Source of the DNA: a virus
Strand: one strand, 5' to 3'
DNA: 48,321 bases
IMG/VR virus record: IMGVR_UViG_3300027881_000020
Location: 1-48,321 of that record
In this document: positions 22,328 through 30,828 of the stretch, piece by piece
Position numbering within the stretch: the first letter of the stretch is position 1
Layout: the number at the start of each line of letters is the position of its first letter
Notes under the pieces: generated by a model
The model's database searches: none
Told to the model about the DNA's origin: nothing
The model's input: only the letters and a program-made list of their open reading frames with translations
Position numbers and translations under genes: made by a program

Positions 22328-22536
22328 CCAAGGAAGAGGCAATGGCCATGGCCATGAAGGGGTCAAGGGACCATGAATCGGAGTGTGTGACAGCATGCTT
22401 CTATGTTCAAAAGGCATTTGGATTGGACACCGAACAAATGAAAGACATGTCGGTAAGCACATTCAATGTATTGATAGAGGAAATAGAAAGGGATATTAAG
22501 ATGCGAGAGAGAGAAATAAAGAGGAGAACAAAATAG
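22324..22536 (+). CDS. Tail assembly chaperone extension (T part of gpGT)
   Basis: The 70-residue frame (MTKEEAMAMAMKGSRDHESE...) is -1 relative to the gene before and overlaps it by four bases. Its ATG has no ribosome binding site, so it is best read as the extension made by frameshifting. The fused form would have about 170-180 residues, recruiting tail tube subunits onto the tape measure. The end is a charged helix (EEIERDIKMREREIKRR). Confidence 0.65.
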   Translation: MTKEEAMAMAMKGSRDHESECVTACFYVQKAFGLDTEQMKDMSVSTFNVLIEEIERDIKMREREIKRRTK

Positions 22537-22537
22537 T

Positions 22538-23707
22538 ATGGTAGAGAGAATCACAATCCTCACAGAAGTTATAGACTTGGCAACAGGGAAATTGAGAGAA
22601 ATAAGAAGCCAAATACTACGAACTTCAGATGCCCAACGTACAACAACACAGCACTATGATAAGATGGCAAACGGGCAAAAGAAATTAAGAAAAACAACAA
22701 CACAGACAATAAAGGGAATGCATAGGTTCCGAATGGAATTGCTTTCTGTAATGTTCTTCGGCATGGCTCTGAATAGAGTCTTCATGGGAATGTTACAACC
22801 CGCAATGGAAGCTACTGGTATCTTTGAGTTGCTGAGTGTCACATTACTTTCAGTATTCATGCCTGTTGCTTTAGAGATGTTAGAAACATTATTGTGGTGG
22901 AGTGAAGCGTTCATGGCATTAGACCCCGCAGCCAAGCTTTTCACAGGTAGGGTTGTTGCAATGGGAGCAGCAGCGTCGGCAGGACTAATGGCTTTCGGTA
23001 TGTTGGGTCTTGGTATTGACGGCATGAAGACAGCGTTTCCTATACTTGCAAAATTAGGTACTAAGGTTTTAGGTATAATTCCTGATTCAGTTAAAACAAA
23101 GATATTGGGTGCATTTAGTTCGGTATCAACCAAGATTAAGAACTTGAATAAGATGAGCCTTAAGGACATTAAATGGGGAATAATTGAACTAAAAGATAAA
23201 TTCGTCGCATTTGCCAAAGTAAAATTTACCGCATTGAAAGAAGGGCTTGCAGGACTTGGAACACAGTTAAAGGGTTTAACGAGCAAAGTACATATCATTC
23301 AGATTGCTGTTATATTGGCATCAGCAGCAGTTGGTGCATGGATAGGACAGCAATTTGCTGGTCCCGCACTAAGAGAACAACTAGGAACTTATCCAGGTGC
23401 TTCAGCAGCAGAACAGTGGGGTATTCCTGGTGCAACCGAATTTAAAAACATCATAGCACAAACTGGTTTCGGTGGCAATGTTCCTTACAATCCATATCCA
23501 GGTAGAGAGCAGAACCTAGGTGAAATAATCTCTCTTCTCGCCACCTATGGTGCTATGGCTCCAGCAGTTGCGTATGCGGGGGGATTAGAACAAAGCAATA
23601 CTTTCAATATAAATGCACAAGTATCCAATGATGTGGATGTAAGACTATTAGGAGAACAGATAGCTGATATACAAGGTCAGCAATTAAAGGGGATGTTGGT
23701 GAGATAA
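22538..23707 (+). CDS. Tape measure protein (short)
   Basis: It follows the chaperone pair. The 389-residue product has a helical start, hydrophobic stretches (LLSVMFFGMALNRVFMGMLQ; ALEMLETLLWWSEAF; AASAGLMAFGMLGLGI; IAVILASAAVGAWIGQQF) and a Gly/Ala/Pro-rich end, as tape measures do. It sets tail length and helps DNA cross the membrane. At the usual 1.5 angstrom per residue the tail would be only about 58 nm. Confidence 0.8.
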   Translation: MVERITILTEVIDLATGKLREIRSQILRTSDAQRTTTQHYDKMANGQKKLRKTTTQTIKGMHRFRMELLSVMFFGMALNRVFMGMLQPAMEATGIFELLSVTLLSVFMPVALEMLETLLWWSEAFMALDPAAKLFTGRVVAMGAAASAGLMAFGMLGLGIDGMKTAFPILAKLGTKVLGIIPDSVKTKILGAFSSVSTKIKNLNKMSLKDIKWGIIELKDKFVAFAKVKFTALKEGLAGLGTQLKGLTSKVHIIQIAVILASAAVGAWIGQQFAGPALREQLGTYPGASAAEQWGIPGATEFKNIIAQTGFGGNVPYNPYPGREQNLGEIISLLATYGAMAPAVAYAGGLEQSNTFNINAQVSNDVDVRLLGEQIADIQGQQLKGMLVR

Positions 23708-24174
23708 TGGCAATGATGCATAGCGGTAATGTGGCATTAATGAATGGAAGCCCGTGGGATAGTGGTGGTTTGAATGTTGAAATACACCCAACAGTGATGG
23801 AAAGGAATTGGACCAAAACACTCATAAAAATAAATAAATGGGTAAGTGCAGCAAACCAACCATCTGAGGGTGGAACAACCGAACCCACGACATTAATTAA
23901 AGATGGTCTCCGAAATCCAAGAAGCTTCACTCTTACAGGTACTATCGTTGGTTCTCCCACATGGTCATCGTGTGGGAGCTTAAGAGAAAAGATAGCTATG
24001 GACTTGGGTTCGTTGATAGATTATGGTGGAATGATAAACATGTCATGGGTTGATGATGCAGGAACAATCGAATGGCATGAGGTCAATTTCGATAAGGTGT
24101 TGATTAGAAACGATGCCAAGAACAATAATGATTTTCATGTCCAAATGGTTTTAGTTGAGGGAAGTGAATTTTAG
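23707..24174 (+). CDS. Distal-tail-like protein (155 aa)
   Basis: It overlaps the tape-measure stop by one base. The product is beta-rich (GLNVEIHPTVMERNWTKTLI, NPRSFTLTGTIVGSPTWSSC) and ends in strands with DFHVQMVLVEGSEF. Place and size fit a distal tail or tip-adaptor protein. Its stop overlaps the GTG start of the giant surface protein. Confidence 0.6.
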   Translation: MAMMHSGNVALMNGSPWDSGGLNVEIHPTVMERNWTKTLIKINKWVSAANQPSEGGTTEPTTLIKDGLRNPRSFTLTGTIVGSPTWSSCGSLREKIAMDLGSLIDYGGMINMSWVDDAGTIEWHEVNFDKVLIRNDAKNNNDFHVQMVLVEGSEF

Positions 24175-27100
24175 TGGCTAAAAGGATTTATGCCGAGAGT
24201 GCAAAGAAGTGGGCGGTGAAGGCAGGCATACCTATAACAGCAGGATTGATATTCATATACATAATGTACACCATCTCCATAGGAGCAATGGTGATTACAG
24301 ACACAAGGTGGTCAGATAAATGTGCAGGAACACTGGAGGAACTATGTTGGGTTGAGTATGATTTCTATGTGAATGAGGATGTGTTCTGGTATCCGATGGA
24401 TTATGACCCGTGGGGAAGAGAAACTTCTTTCCAATTCAACCCCGAGCTTGAGAGCTGGAAGCTGAAACGGAGTTGGGGTTCAAGCTGGAGAGAGATTCAC
24501 TTGGACAAGGCATGCACATCAACATGGTGTGGTGCGCCACCTAATAGTCCCGATAATAAATATGCGATTGCATGGAGGACGGGAAAGACTTATACTATAA
24601 GAATAGAGGGGATGAAGAAGAGCATTGTTGATGATATTGTTGTCAAGTTCAATCCCGAGATAACATGGAACGGTTATAAGACCGACGATTTTTTTACTGA
24701 ATTAATATCAAACAAAGCGAGCATATCCTACGGGGAAGCTATATTCATCATTAAAAATCCATTGGCTTATGAGATACCTGCTGATAAGTTTTTGGTTGAC
24801 ATTGAGAACTTCAAGGGAAGTGGTGTTTATGACATAGAGTATTACATATTGAAGAATTACACAGTCAATATCACGGATTACAAATACACATCCATAAAGA
24901 AAACCTGTTGGACTAACGAGACATTCGGGGACCCTTCTTTAATAGACCCCGATAAACCAGGAGAGCAATACGATTGTAGTTATTATGAAAGAGAAGTCTC
25001 TGGTTATCATGACGAATACGAATTAAGATATGAGTCATGGAATCCAAAAGGATATAAGCTATTCCCAGGAGAGCATCAGATTAAGATAGTCGGTAGATGG
25101 AATGCACAGATGGGTCCACAAAAGAGGGAGTGGATTCCAGAGATTGAGATTGAGGACACGAAGTTTGTGCAGTCAAAATGGGCTTGGTGGAACGCGACCT
25201 TTGCCAAGTGTAAACCAATAACGATAGCGAGTGTGAGTGGTACAGACTTGGATGATTTTCCCGCCCTCATAAATGTTACTTATGATTCAGATATGGAAAG
25301 CGACTTTCTTGACATTCGCTTCGTGAACGGAAGTACTTGCTCTAGTGGTGGAACAGAGGTAGCATATGACTTGGATACCAAGTACGATGGGCTTTATGCT
25401 CTATACCATGTAAGGACAGAGATACCGAGTGGGGGAAAGACTCTCCTCATGTATTATGATGATGAATTTGCCGAAAACGGGGAGAATGAGACAGGTGCAT
25501 GGGATGAGAATTTTATTACCGTCCAGCACATGGATGAGTATAACTCAAGCCATATAAGAGGCGTGACACAGAACTTCCTTAATGCAACCGAGCAGGGAAC
25601 CGTAACAGAAGATTCCGATGGGAATTGTGTGATAGGAAAGTGTATGACCTTTCCTGGTAGTGCGGATTACTTCCAATTCTCCAGAGATACAGATTTTGTT
25701 GATGGAACAGATGTGAGAACGATAACAGGTTGGTTCAATACTGATGTTAATAATCTAGGAGACCGTATATTTGGTTATGGTGCGTGGACTGGTAATAACA
25801 GGGCATTTGACTTTCTGTTCAGTGGTTCGACAAAACAGTTCTTGGCGGGATATGTTGTTAATTATGAAGGAAACCTATCAATATCAACAAATACATGGTA
25901 TTATTTCAGCCTGAAGATAGAAGCGAGTAAAGTGAAAATGACTCTTAATAATGTATCCTCAGATGATGCCTCCAGCACGGTGAACACAGTCCTTTCAGGT
26001 AATTCTCGTATAGGTAAAGGTGTAACAGCAGATGCTAATCAGGAGATGGATGGAGAGATAGATGAGATGCGTTATTCTGATGTCGCAAGGTCGTATGGTT
26101 GGATTGATATGGAATATAGTATGGTCATTCAGCAAGCCGATTTGGTCTCATTCGGCTCAGAGGAAACAAGTGGGGATACAGTTTCACCGACGATGACATT
26201 GACTCCTGCCAATGGAACAGATTATGAGGCAAAGTTTGACATTAACGTAACCGTGAATGAAAACGCTGATTGGTGCTGGTATAATTTCGATGCAGGAACT
26301 AATGCTACAATGAATAACGATAGTCTAACCAACTGGTTCATCGAAGCAACAGCATCAACTCGTGGAACAAGACAGATTTATATTTACTGCAACGATACCA
26401 CAGGTAATTGGGGATTGAATAATACTCAATACATAGATTGGAATTTGGTTCCACCGAATGTAGATTTTGTTACACCGACCTCTACCAATGGAACAGAATC
26501 AGATGATATTGAATACATATCATGGAACATTACCGTAAATGAGGATGTGGGCGCAGGACGATTTACAATAAACGGTACGAACCAAACATGCACATCTTCA
26601 AATGCTACCACGAATTCATATTGCATATATAACGAAACTGGAATAACAACAAATCAAACAAGATGTGCCGATGGTTGGGCAAGCGATTCGGTTGATAATT
26701 GGAATCATACAGATTTCACCATATGTAGGTCAACATCAATTCAGGTGCTTCCATTGGTTTTGAAGATATATTATCCTGCAAATACGAGTGCTACAACCGC
26801 AGGAAGATGGATAAACTGGACAAATGCTAGTGAGGTTTATTGGGCAGTATATTCATTAAATGATGGTCCAAACACAACTCTTTTACAATTAGAAGATGAT
26901 ACCGATGATGACGCAAGTTCTACTGGTACAATCAATAATGTGACAGACGCTTATGATGAAGATTGGGAAACAAATGCAACGTGCGCTTCTGGTACTTGTA
27001 ACATCATACAAAACTTTACTGCACCTGTGGGTTGGGATGAACTAAATCTAACATTTACTTACAAAGAAAGCGATGAAACAGGAGCAAACAAGGCAGCATG

Positions 27101-27857
27101 GTATTGCGAGGATGGTGCGGATTCATGGGGAACCCTTCAAAGCCCCACCACTGCCGACCCGACAAACATTTCAGTTGATATATATGATGACGGTTCAGTA
27201 AAGGAAGCATGTATAGACCAAATACAAGCAGTAGGAGAATTTAGAATAAAGACCACTTTTCCCGTAGGACCAAAGATTTATGATGCAAAGGTATTGTGGT
27301 ATGGTACAGGAGACCCCATTAATGATTCAATTACCTCGGCAGTTGGTCAAAACAACATAACTGTGTGGGCAAATACCACGCTTGGTGGCGCACACCTTGT
27401 AACAAACTTCACATCGCAATGGTGGTATTATGATATATTAAACTTGTCGGTAGCTTATTCAAATGATTTCGGAACATATTCCTTAAATACATCAACTGGA
27501 ACGATTAGCTTTAATTGGACATATAACACGGTGACTTGGTATAATGCTACACCAAATAATCAAAATACCTCTCTCGGTCCATGGAATGTGACAAGCGAAA
27601 TGAATGCAGCAAATATAAAGATACTTGGCTATTTGAACCAAAGTATAGGATGCATGAGTGTTTGGTTAGTGAATGATAGTACAGATTTGCTCGATGTCTC
27701 GGTTGGTTTCAATTTGAGTTCGACAACAAACTACACATTGAATACGACAGTAACACCAGGAACGGATAATATGTATTGGAATTGGGTGGATATGATAAAT
27801 TGCACTGTTGGAACAGGCTATTATGATGTTATAAGATTCGCTGCGGTTGATGCGTAA
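24174..27857 (+). CDS. Giant membrane-anchored adhesin with DUF2341 and LamG-like domains (1227 aa)
   Basis: A GTG start overlaps the previous stop (TAGTG). Residues 14-40 are a membrane segment (VKAGIPITAGLIFIYIMYTI). A Trp/Tyr-rich domain follows (DYDPWGRETSFQFNP, SWKLKRSWGSSWREI); from memory I associate it with DPANN-type archaeal contigs. Then a DUF2341-like domain (about 337-430, WWNATFAKCKPITIASVSG), a LamG-like domain (about 490-655, MTFPGSADYFQFSRD) and Ig-like stretches with many N-x-S/T sites. It is probably the receptor-binding tail protein. A membrane anchor on such a protein is odd. Confidence 0.72.
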   Translation: MAKRIYAESAKKWAVKAGIPITAGLIFIYIMYTISIGAMVITDTRWSDKCAGTLEELCWVEYDFYVNEDVFWYPMDYDPWGRETSFQFNPELESWKLKRSWGSSWREIHLDKACTSTWCGAPPNSPDNKYAIAWRTGKTYTIRIEGMKKSIVDDIVVKFNPEITWNGYKTDDFFTELISNKASISYGEAIFIIKNPLAYEIPADKFLVDIENFKGSGVYDIEYYILKNYTVNITDYKYTSIKKTCWTNETFGDPSLIDPDKPGEQYDCSYYEREVSGYHDEYELRYESWNPKGYKLFPGEHQIKIVGRWNAQMGPQKREWIPEIEIEDTKFVQSKWAWWNATFAKCKPITIASVSGTDLDDFPALINVTYDSDMESDFLDIRFVNGSTCSSGGTEVAYDLDTKYDGLYALYHVRTEIPSGGKTLLMYYDDEFAENGENETGAWDENFITVQHMDEYNSSHIRGVTQNFLNATEQGTVTEDSDGNCVIGKCMTFPGSADYFQFSRDTDFVDGTDVRTITGWFNTDVNNLGDRIFGYGAWTGNNRAFDFLFSGSTKQFLAGYVVNYEGNLSISTNTWYYFSLKIEASKVKMTLNNVSSDDASSTVNTVLSGNSRIGKGVTADANQEMDGEIDEMRYSDVARSYGWIDMEYSMVIQQADLVSFGSEETSGDTVSPTMTLTPANGTDYEAKFDINVTVNENADWCWYNFDAGTNATMNNDSLTNWFIEATASTRGTRQIYIYCNDTTGNWGLNNTQYIDWNLVPPNVDFVTPTSTNGTESDDIEYISWNITVNEDVGAGRFTINGTNQTCTSSNATTNSYCIYNETGITTNQTRCADGWASDSVDNWNHTDFTICRSTSIQVLPLVLKIYYPANTSATTAGRWINWTNASEVYWAVYSLNDGPNTTLLQLEDDTDDDASSTGTINNVTDAYDEDWETNATCASGTCNIIQNFTAPVGWDELNLTFTYKESDETGANKAAWYCEDGADSWGTLQSPTTADPTNISVDIYDDGSVKEACIDQIQAVGEFRIKTTFPVGPKIYDAKVLWYGTGDPINDSITSAVGQNNITVWANTTLGGAHLVTNFTSQWWYYDILNLSVAYSNDFGTYSLNTSTGTISFNWTYNTVTWYNATPNNQNTSLGPWNVTSEMNAANIKILGYLNQSIGCMSVWLVNDSTDLLDVSVGFNLSSTTNYTLNTTVTPGTDNMYWNWVDMINCTVGTGYYDVIRFAAVDA

Positions 27858-29887
27858 TGCCAGGAGAAGACACTGGAAGGATAACCATTGAAGTTCCTTA
27901 TGGGAGACCAGGCGTTTTTAGTCTTTGGGTAAGGGATACAGCACAATCTCCACAGGAATTCAATTTCTCGGATAGGCTTATAGACCATATCACGACCAAG
28001 AGAATCAACAACTTATGGTATTCTGAATTAAGATTGGCTGGAATAGGAAGTGTGGATAAGAATTACATAGAAGAGGGAAATGCCATAAAGCTTTTCGCCC
28101 AAAACACATTAGTTCTCAAAGGATACATAGAGAAGGTTGACTTCGATTCATATGGGTGGTGTACGATAAAGGTCTTGAGCTCTGCCTTTAAGATGGCAAG
28201 AGAGACCACGAACACAACATATACGAATACCGCCACAAATACAATAGTAACAGCACTTATCCCAAGCACGATGACGGAAGGTACGAACACCAATTATGGT
28301 GAGATAACAGCTAGATTCGATAACGAGAATAATCTCAAGGGGATAAAGGACTTGGCTAAGTTCATTGACTACTATTGGTGGGAGAGCCATAGTTATCCTT
28401 TCAATGCAGATACGATGAATTTCAGCAATACCATTGGTGATACGAACACAAAGACTTTCAACATATCAGGTAGTTCGGCCAATCTTAGAATCACGACAAA
28501 GGAGACAGATAAGGAGAACATGGTCAATCATGTTGTAGTGCTTGGCTATGGTGATGGTACGAATCAACTCAAATCCGAGGCTCTCTATGCAACAGATACG
28601 AGAACAACATTAGCATCTGACTTATCGGCAAGCGAAACAACCACATTAAGCCTAACGGATGCTACTGATTTCGATTCCTCTGGTGATGTGTGGGTCGGTT
28701 GCGAGAAGATAACATATACGGGTAAATCGAGTAATGACCTAACAACCCTAACAAGGAATGCTGATAGGATGGGTAATGTCGCCACGACCGAAAGCATAAA
28801 GACAGATGAAGGATATGCTCATAAAGCAGGTGTGGAAATCTATGATGCACAATATACAGCAGCCTCACCTGAGACAGATACAAGTATGGACTTGCATGGA
28901 ATAGTCAAGAAAGAGTTCAATGACCCCGCCATCGTTGACCAAAACACGCTTGATAGATTCGCATACAAGATTCTGAATAAATATAAATTGCCCATAGAAC
29001 GCATACAGGCAGAGTGTGGTGATGTGTTTGATGTTCTTGATGATGTAAGCATAGGCGATACTGTCACAGTCACAGACGCTACTGCTGGGTTAAGCGGAAC
29101 ATACAAGGTTGTCGGTATGGAATTCGGATTCTCAATAGAGAGGGGAGAGTTCCTCAACTTAGAACTTTCAAACAAGCGGGTGGCTTTCATAGACCAAGTG
29201 GAAGAAATCAGCGATAAGTCTGAGAAAATGAGTATCTACATGCAGGGTGCGACAAATATCTATGCTGTCAATGTCTATGAGAACTGTGATGATTCAACCA
29301 ACTTGGATATGAGATTCTATCTTCCAGCAACGGTGGCAGCTATCACTTCCTTTAAATTGAATTTCAAGCTAAAGGACTTTCGCTATTATACAACAACAAC
29401 TCCTTCTGGTGGAACCCACACATCTTCTGCGGGAGCAGCACACAATCACACAATCACGGTAGGTACTACTGGCACAGCACACCAACATATTATCGGTGAA
29501 CAGACATCCGATTGGCCAACATCTGGTTATCCACAAAGCGTTGCATGTGGTACAACTGTGGGTGGTGGTGATGGCACCCATTCACATACAGCAGCATCAT
29601 CTGATAATGAATCATCACACACCCACACAGTAGCTAATCATACACATGCTATGGCTCCAACCATAACAGAGGAAACCTTATCAAGTCCAAGCGTGGACCT
29701 CTATATAGGCGAAGATGGTAGTGAAGCAAGTGAAGGTACTTACACGACAGACCAGTCGGACTTAGATATAACTACCGAAATTAGGGATGTAGGCACAGGC
29801 AAATGGGTAAACATCCAGTTCAGACCCAATAAGAGAATGCGTATAGAGGCGACGTTATATGGTCAAGTTTTCGTGAAAAGTAGTTAA
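27857..29887 (+). CDS. Tail hub protein fused to a His-rich fiber domain (676 aa)
   Basis: The first 450 residues look like a gp27/gp44-type baseplate hub (FNFSDRLIDHITTKRINNLW, the strand run KGYIEKVDFDSYGWCTIKVL and DDVSIGDTVTVTDATAGLSG, YKVVGMEFGFSIERGEF). Residues about 517-598 hold repeated HxH pairs (HNHTITVG, HQHII, HSHTAA, HTHTVANHTHAM), as in tail fibers whose histidines bind metal in a trimer. The rest is a beta-rich tip. It would sit at the tail end, contacting the adhesin. Confidence 0.75.
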   Translation: MPGEDTGRITIEVPYGRPGVFSLWVRDTAQSPQEFNFSDRLIDHITTKRINNLWYSELRLAGIGSVDKNYIEEGNAIKLFAQNTLVLKGYIEKVDFDSYGWCTIKVLSSAFKMARETTNTTYTNTATNTIVTALIPSTMTEGTNTNYGEITARFDNENNLKGIKDLAKFIDYYWWESHSYPFNADTMNFSNTIGDTNTKTFNISGSSANLRITTKETDKENMVNHVVVLGYGDGTNQLKSEALYATDTRTTLASDLSASETTTLSLTDATDFDSSGDVWVGCEKITYTGKSSNDLTTLTRNADRMGNVATTESIKTDEGYAHKAGVEIYDAQYTAASPETDTSMDLHGIVKKEFNDPAIVDQNTLDRFAYKILNKYKLPIERIQAECGDVFDVLDDVSIGDTVTVTDATAGLSGTYKVVGMEFGFSIERGEFLNLELSNKRVAFIDQVEEISDKSEKMSIYMQGATNIYAVNVYENCDDSTNLDMRFYLPATVAAITSFKLNFKLKDFRYYTTTTPSGGTHTSSAGAAHNHTITVGTTGTAHQHIIGEQTSDWPTSGYPQSVACGTTVGGGDGTHSHTAASSDNESSHTHTVANHTHAMAPTITEETLSSPSVDLYIGEDGSEASEGTYTTDQSDLDITTEIRDVGTGKWVNIQFRPNKRMRIEATLYGQVFVKSS

Positions 29888-29904
29888 GCTTAAATAGTTG
29901 TTAC
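29888..29904 (+). promoter_or_regulatory. Third late promoter copy
   Basis: GCTTAAATAGTTGTTAC follows the hub stop codon; the core TAAATAGTTGTTAC (29891-29904) is identical to the portal promoter. It should drive the small membrane genes beginning at 29932, which have their own GGAGGTG binding site. Confidence 0.65.
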
Positions 29905-29931
29905 AACAACAATCAAATTGGAGGTGTTAGA

Positions 29932-30042
29932 ATGTTTGAATTAATAGAATTGATGATAGACAAGGTTGTTGCGTTCGTTGATGTAGCAATTGTCGTATTA
30001 GCAGTTGGCTACCTCGTAAGCTTTGTAAAAAAGGAAAAGTAA
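29932..30042 (+). CDS. Small single-pass membrane protein (36 aa)
   Basis: It starts after GGAGGTGTTAGA, downstream of the third late promoter. The peptide is one membrane helix (VVAFVDVAIVVLAVGYLVSF) with a basic end (KKEK). It may be a late small membrane effector, for example a pinholin-like peptide, but no family is recognised. Confidence 0.55.
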   Translation: MFELIELMIDKVVAFVDVAIVVLAVGYLVSFVKKEK

Positions 30043-30066
30043 GTCTAATTGTTTGGGATATGGTAT

Positions 30067-30080
30067 AAGGCGATTGCCTT
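30067..30080 (+). other. Intergenic mini-hairpin
   Basis: AAGGC-GATT-GCCTT, the same stem as at 7108 with a different loop, in the 109-base gap between two small membrane genes. Confidence 0.45.
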
Positions 30081-30151
30081 CCACCCAAGAAGCAATTAGC
30101 CAAATGAGCTAACCTTTGCGATGAATTTGTTAAATTATTTGAGGTGAAAAC

Positions 30152-30346
30152 ATGGGAGATTATAGTTTTATCACAGGATTTTGGAAAACCGCCAAGAACT
30201 GGATAATCGTATCTGTACCAGCCTTTACAGCAGGTTGGGTTGCTTTTGTGGCAGCATTACCACAGGAAGAACAGGTTCTTGCAATGGCATTAGCTGGTTT
30301 TGTTTCATACTTTGTTAAGAACCTAGTACAAGTTAAGATGGAATAG
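30152..30346 (+). CDS. Holin-like small membrane protein (64 aa)
   Basis: It starts after GAGGTGAAAAC. A polar aromatic start (GDYSFITGFWKTAKNW) is followed by two hydrophobic segments (IIVSVPAFTAGWVAFVAAL and VLAMALAGFVSYFVKNLV). Size and shape fit a class II holin-like protein, and the next gene has an XhlA-like layout. Lysis is the likely role; archaeal viral lysis proteins are poorly known. Confidence 0.55.
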   Translation: MGDYSFITGFWKTAKNWIIVSVPAFTAGWVAFVAALPQEEQVLAMALAGFVSYFVKNLVQVKME

Positions 30347-30347
30347 T

Positions 30348-30578
30348 ATGACTAAGAAAATGGAAAGTGACATAGTAGAGATAAAGGTGTCCGTAGGCAA
30401 GATAGAACAACATCTAAAGGCCACCAATGGTTCACTATTGAGACATGAGCAGAATATAAATTCTATGAATCAGCAAGTCGATAGGAATACCATAGGCATC
30501 GCAAAGCTAGTCGGGATGATGGCTGTCGCAGGCGGAGCTGGGGGTTTCATCGGTGTTCTCGTTGCGGTTTTACTATGA
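30348..30578 (+). CDS. XhlA-like coiled-coil membrane protein (76 aa)
   Basis: A helical coiled-coil start (DIVEIKVSVGKIEQHLKATN, with SMNQQVDRNTIGIAKL) is followed by one C-terminal membrane segment (VAGGAGGFIGVLVAVLL). This is the layout of XhlA/BhlA-type accessory holins. It follows the holin-like gene by one base and overlaps the next by four. Possible lysis or membrane-attachment protein. Confidence 0.55.
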   Translation: MTKKMESDIVEIKVSVGKIEQHLKATNGSLLRHEQNINSMNQQVDRNTIGIAKLVGMMAVAGGAGGFIGVLVAVLL

Positions 30579-30781
30579 AAAAATATCAAATAGATGGAAT
30601 AACAGAAAACAACATAAAACAATGTGTTAGATTTAATTTATTTAATCCCATCTATGCTTCATCCAAAGAGCAGGCAAGGGAATGTTTTGAAACAAGGCTG
30701 AAAGGCTTTTATCAGTTATTTAATTTTTATGAAATCGAACCCCTCCACGAAGTAATCAATTGGTTAAATGGAAGTGATTGA
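30575..30781 (+). CDS. Small hypothetical protein (68 aa)
   Basis: It overlaps the XhlA-like gene by ATGA. The product looks alpha/beta (YQIDGITENNIKQCVRFNLF then EQARECFETRLKGFYQLFNF) and ends GSD. No family recognised; co-translated with the putative lysis genes. Confidence 0.5.
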   Translation: MKKYQIDGITENNIKQCVRFNLFNPIYASSKEQARECFETRLKGFYQLFNFYEIEPLHEVINWLNGSD

Positions 30782-30828
30782 TGTGCTTATTAAAGTTCAA
30801 CTACATAAATTAAAGGGAGGTGAATCAC

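Noticed and set aside
22654-23298. 214-residue open frame on the minus strand opposite the tape measure
   Set aside because: It mirrors codon bias of the real gene, has no binding site or family match, and lies fully inside a well-supported gene.
30055-30125. tRNA-like pattern on the minus strand (TTAGC/GCTAA arm and a Pro-like TTGGGTG loop)
   Set aside because: The anticodon stem has a mismatch or bulge, no T-arm (GGTTC) is present and the acceptor ends do not pair. I take it as chance.
30781-30813. 10-codon frame between 30575 and 30829 genes
   Set aside because: Too short to support; the space is better explained as the leader with the GGGAGGTGA site of the lipoprotein gene.
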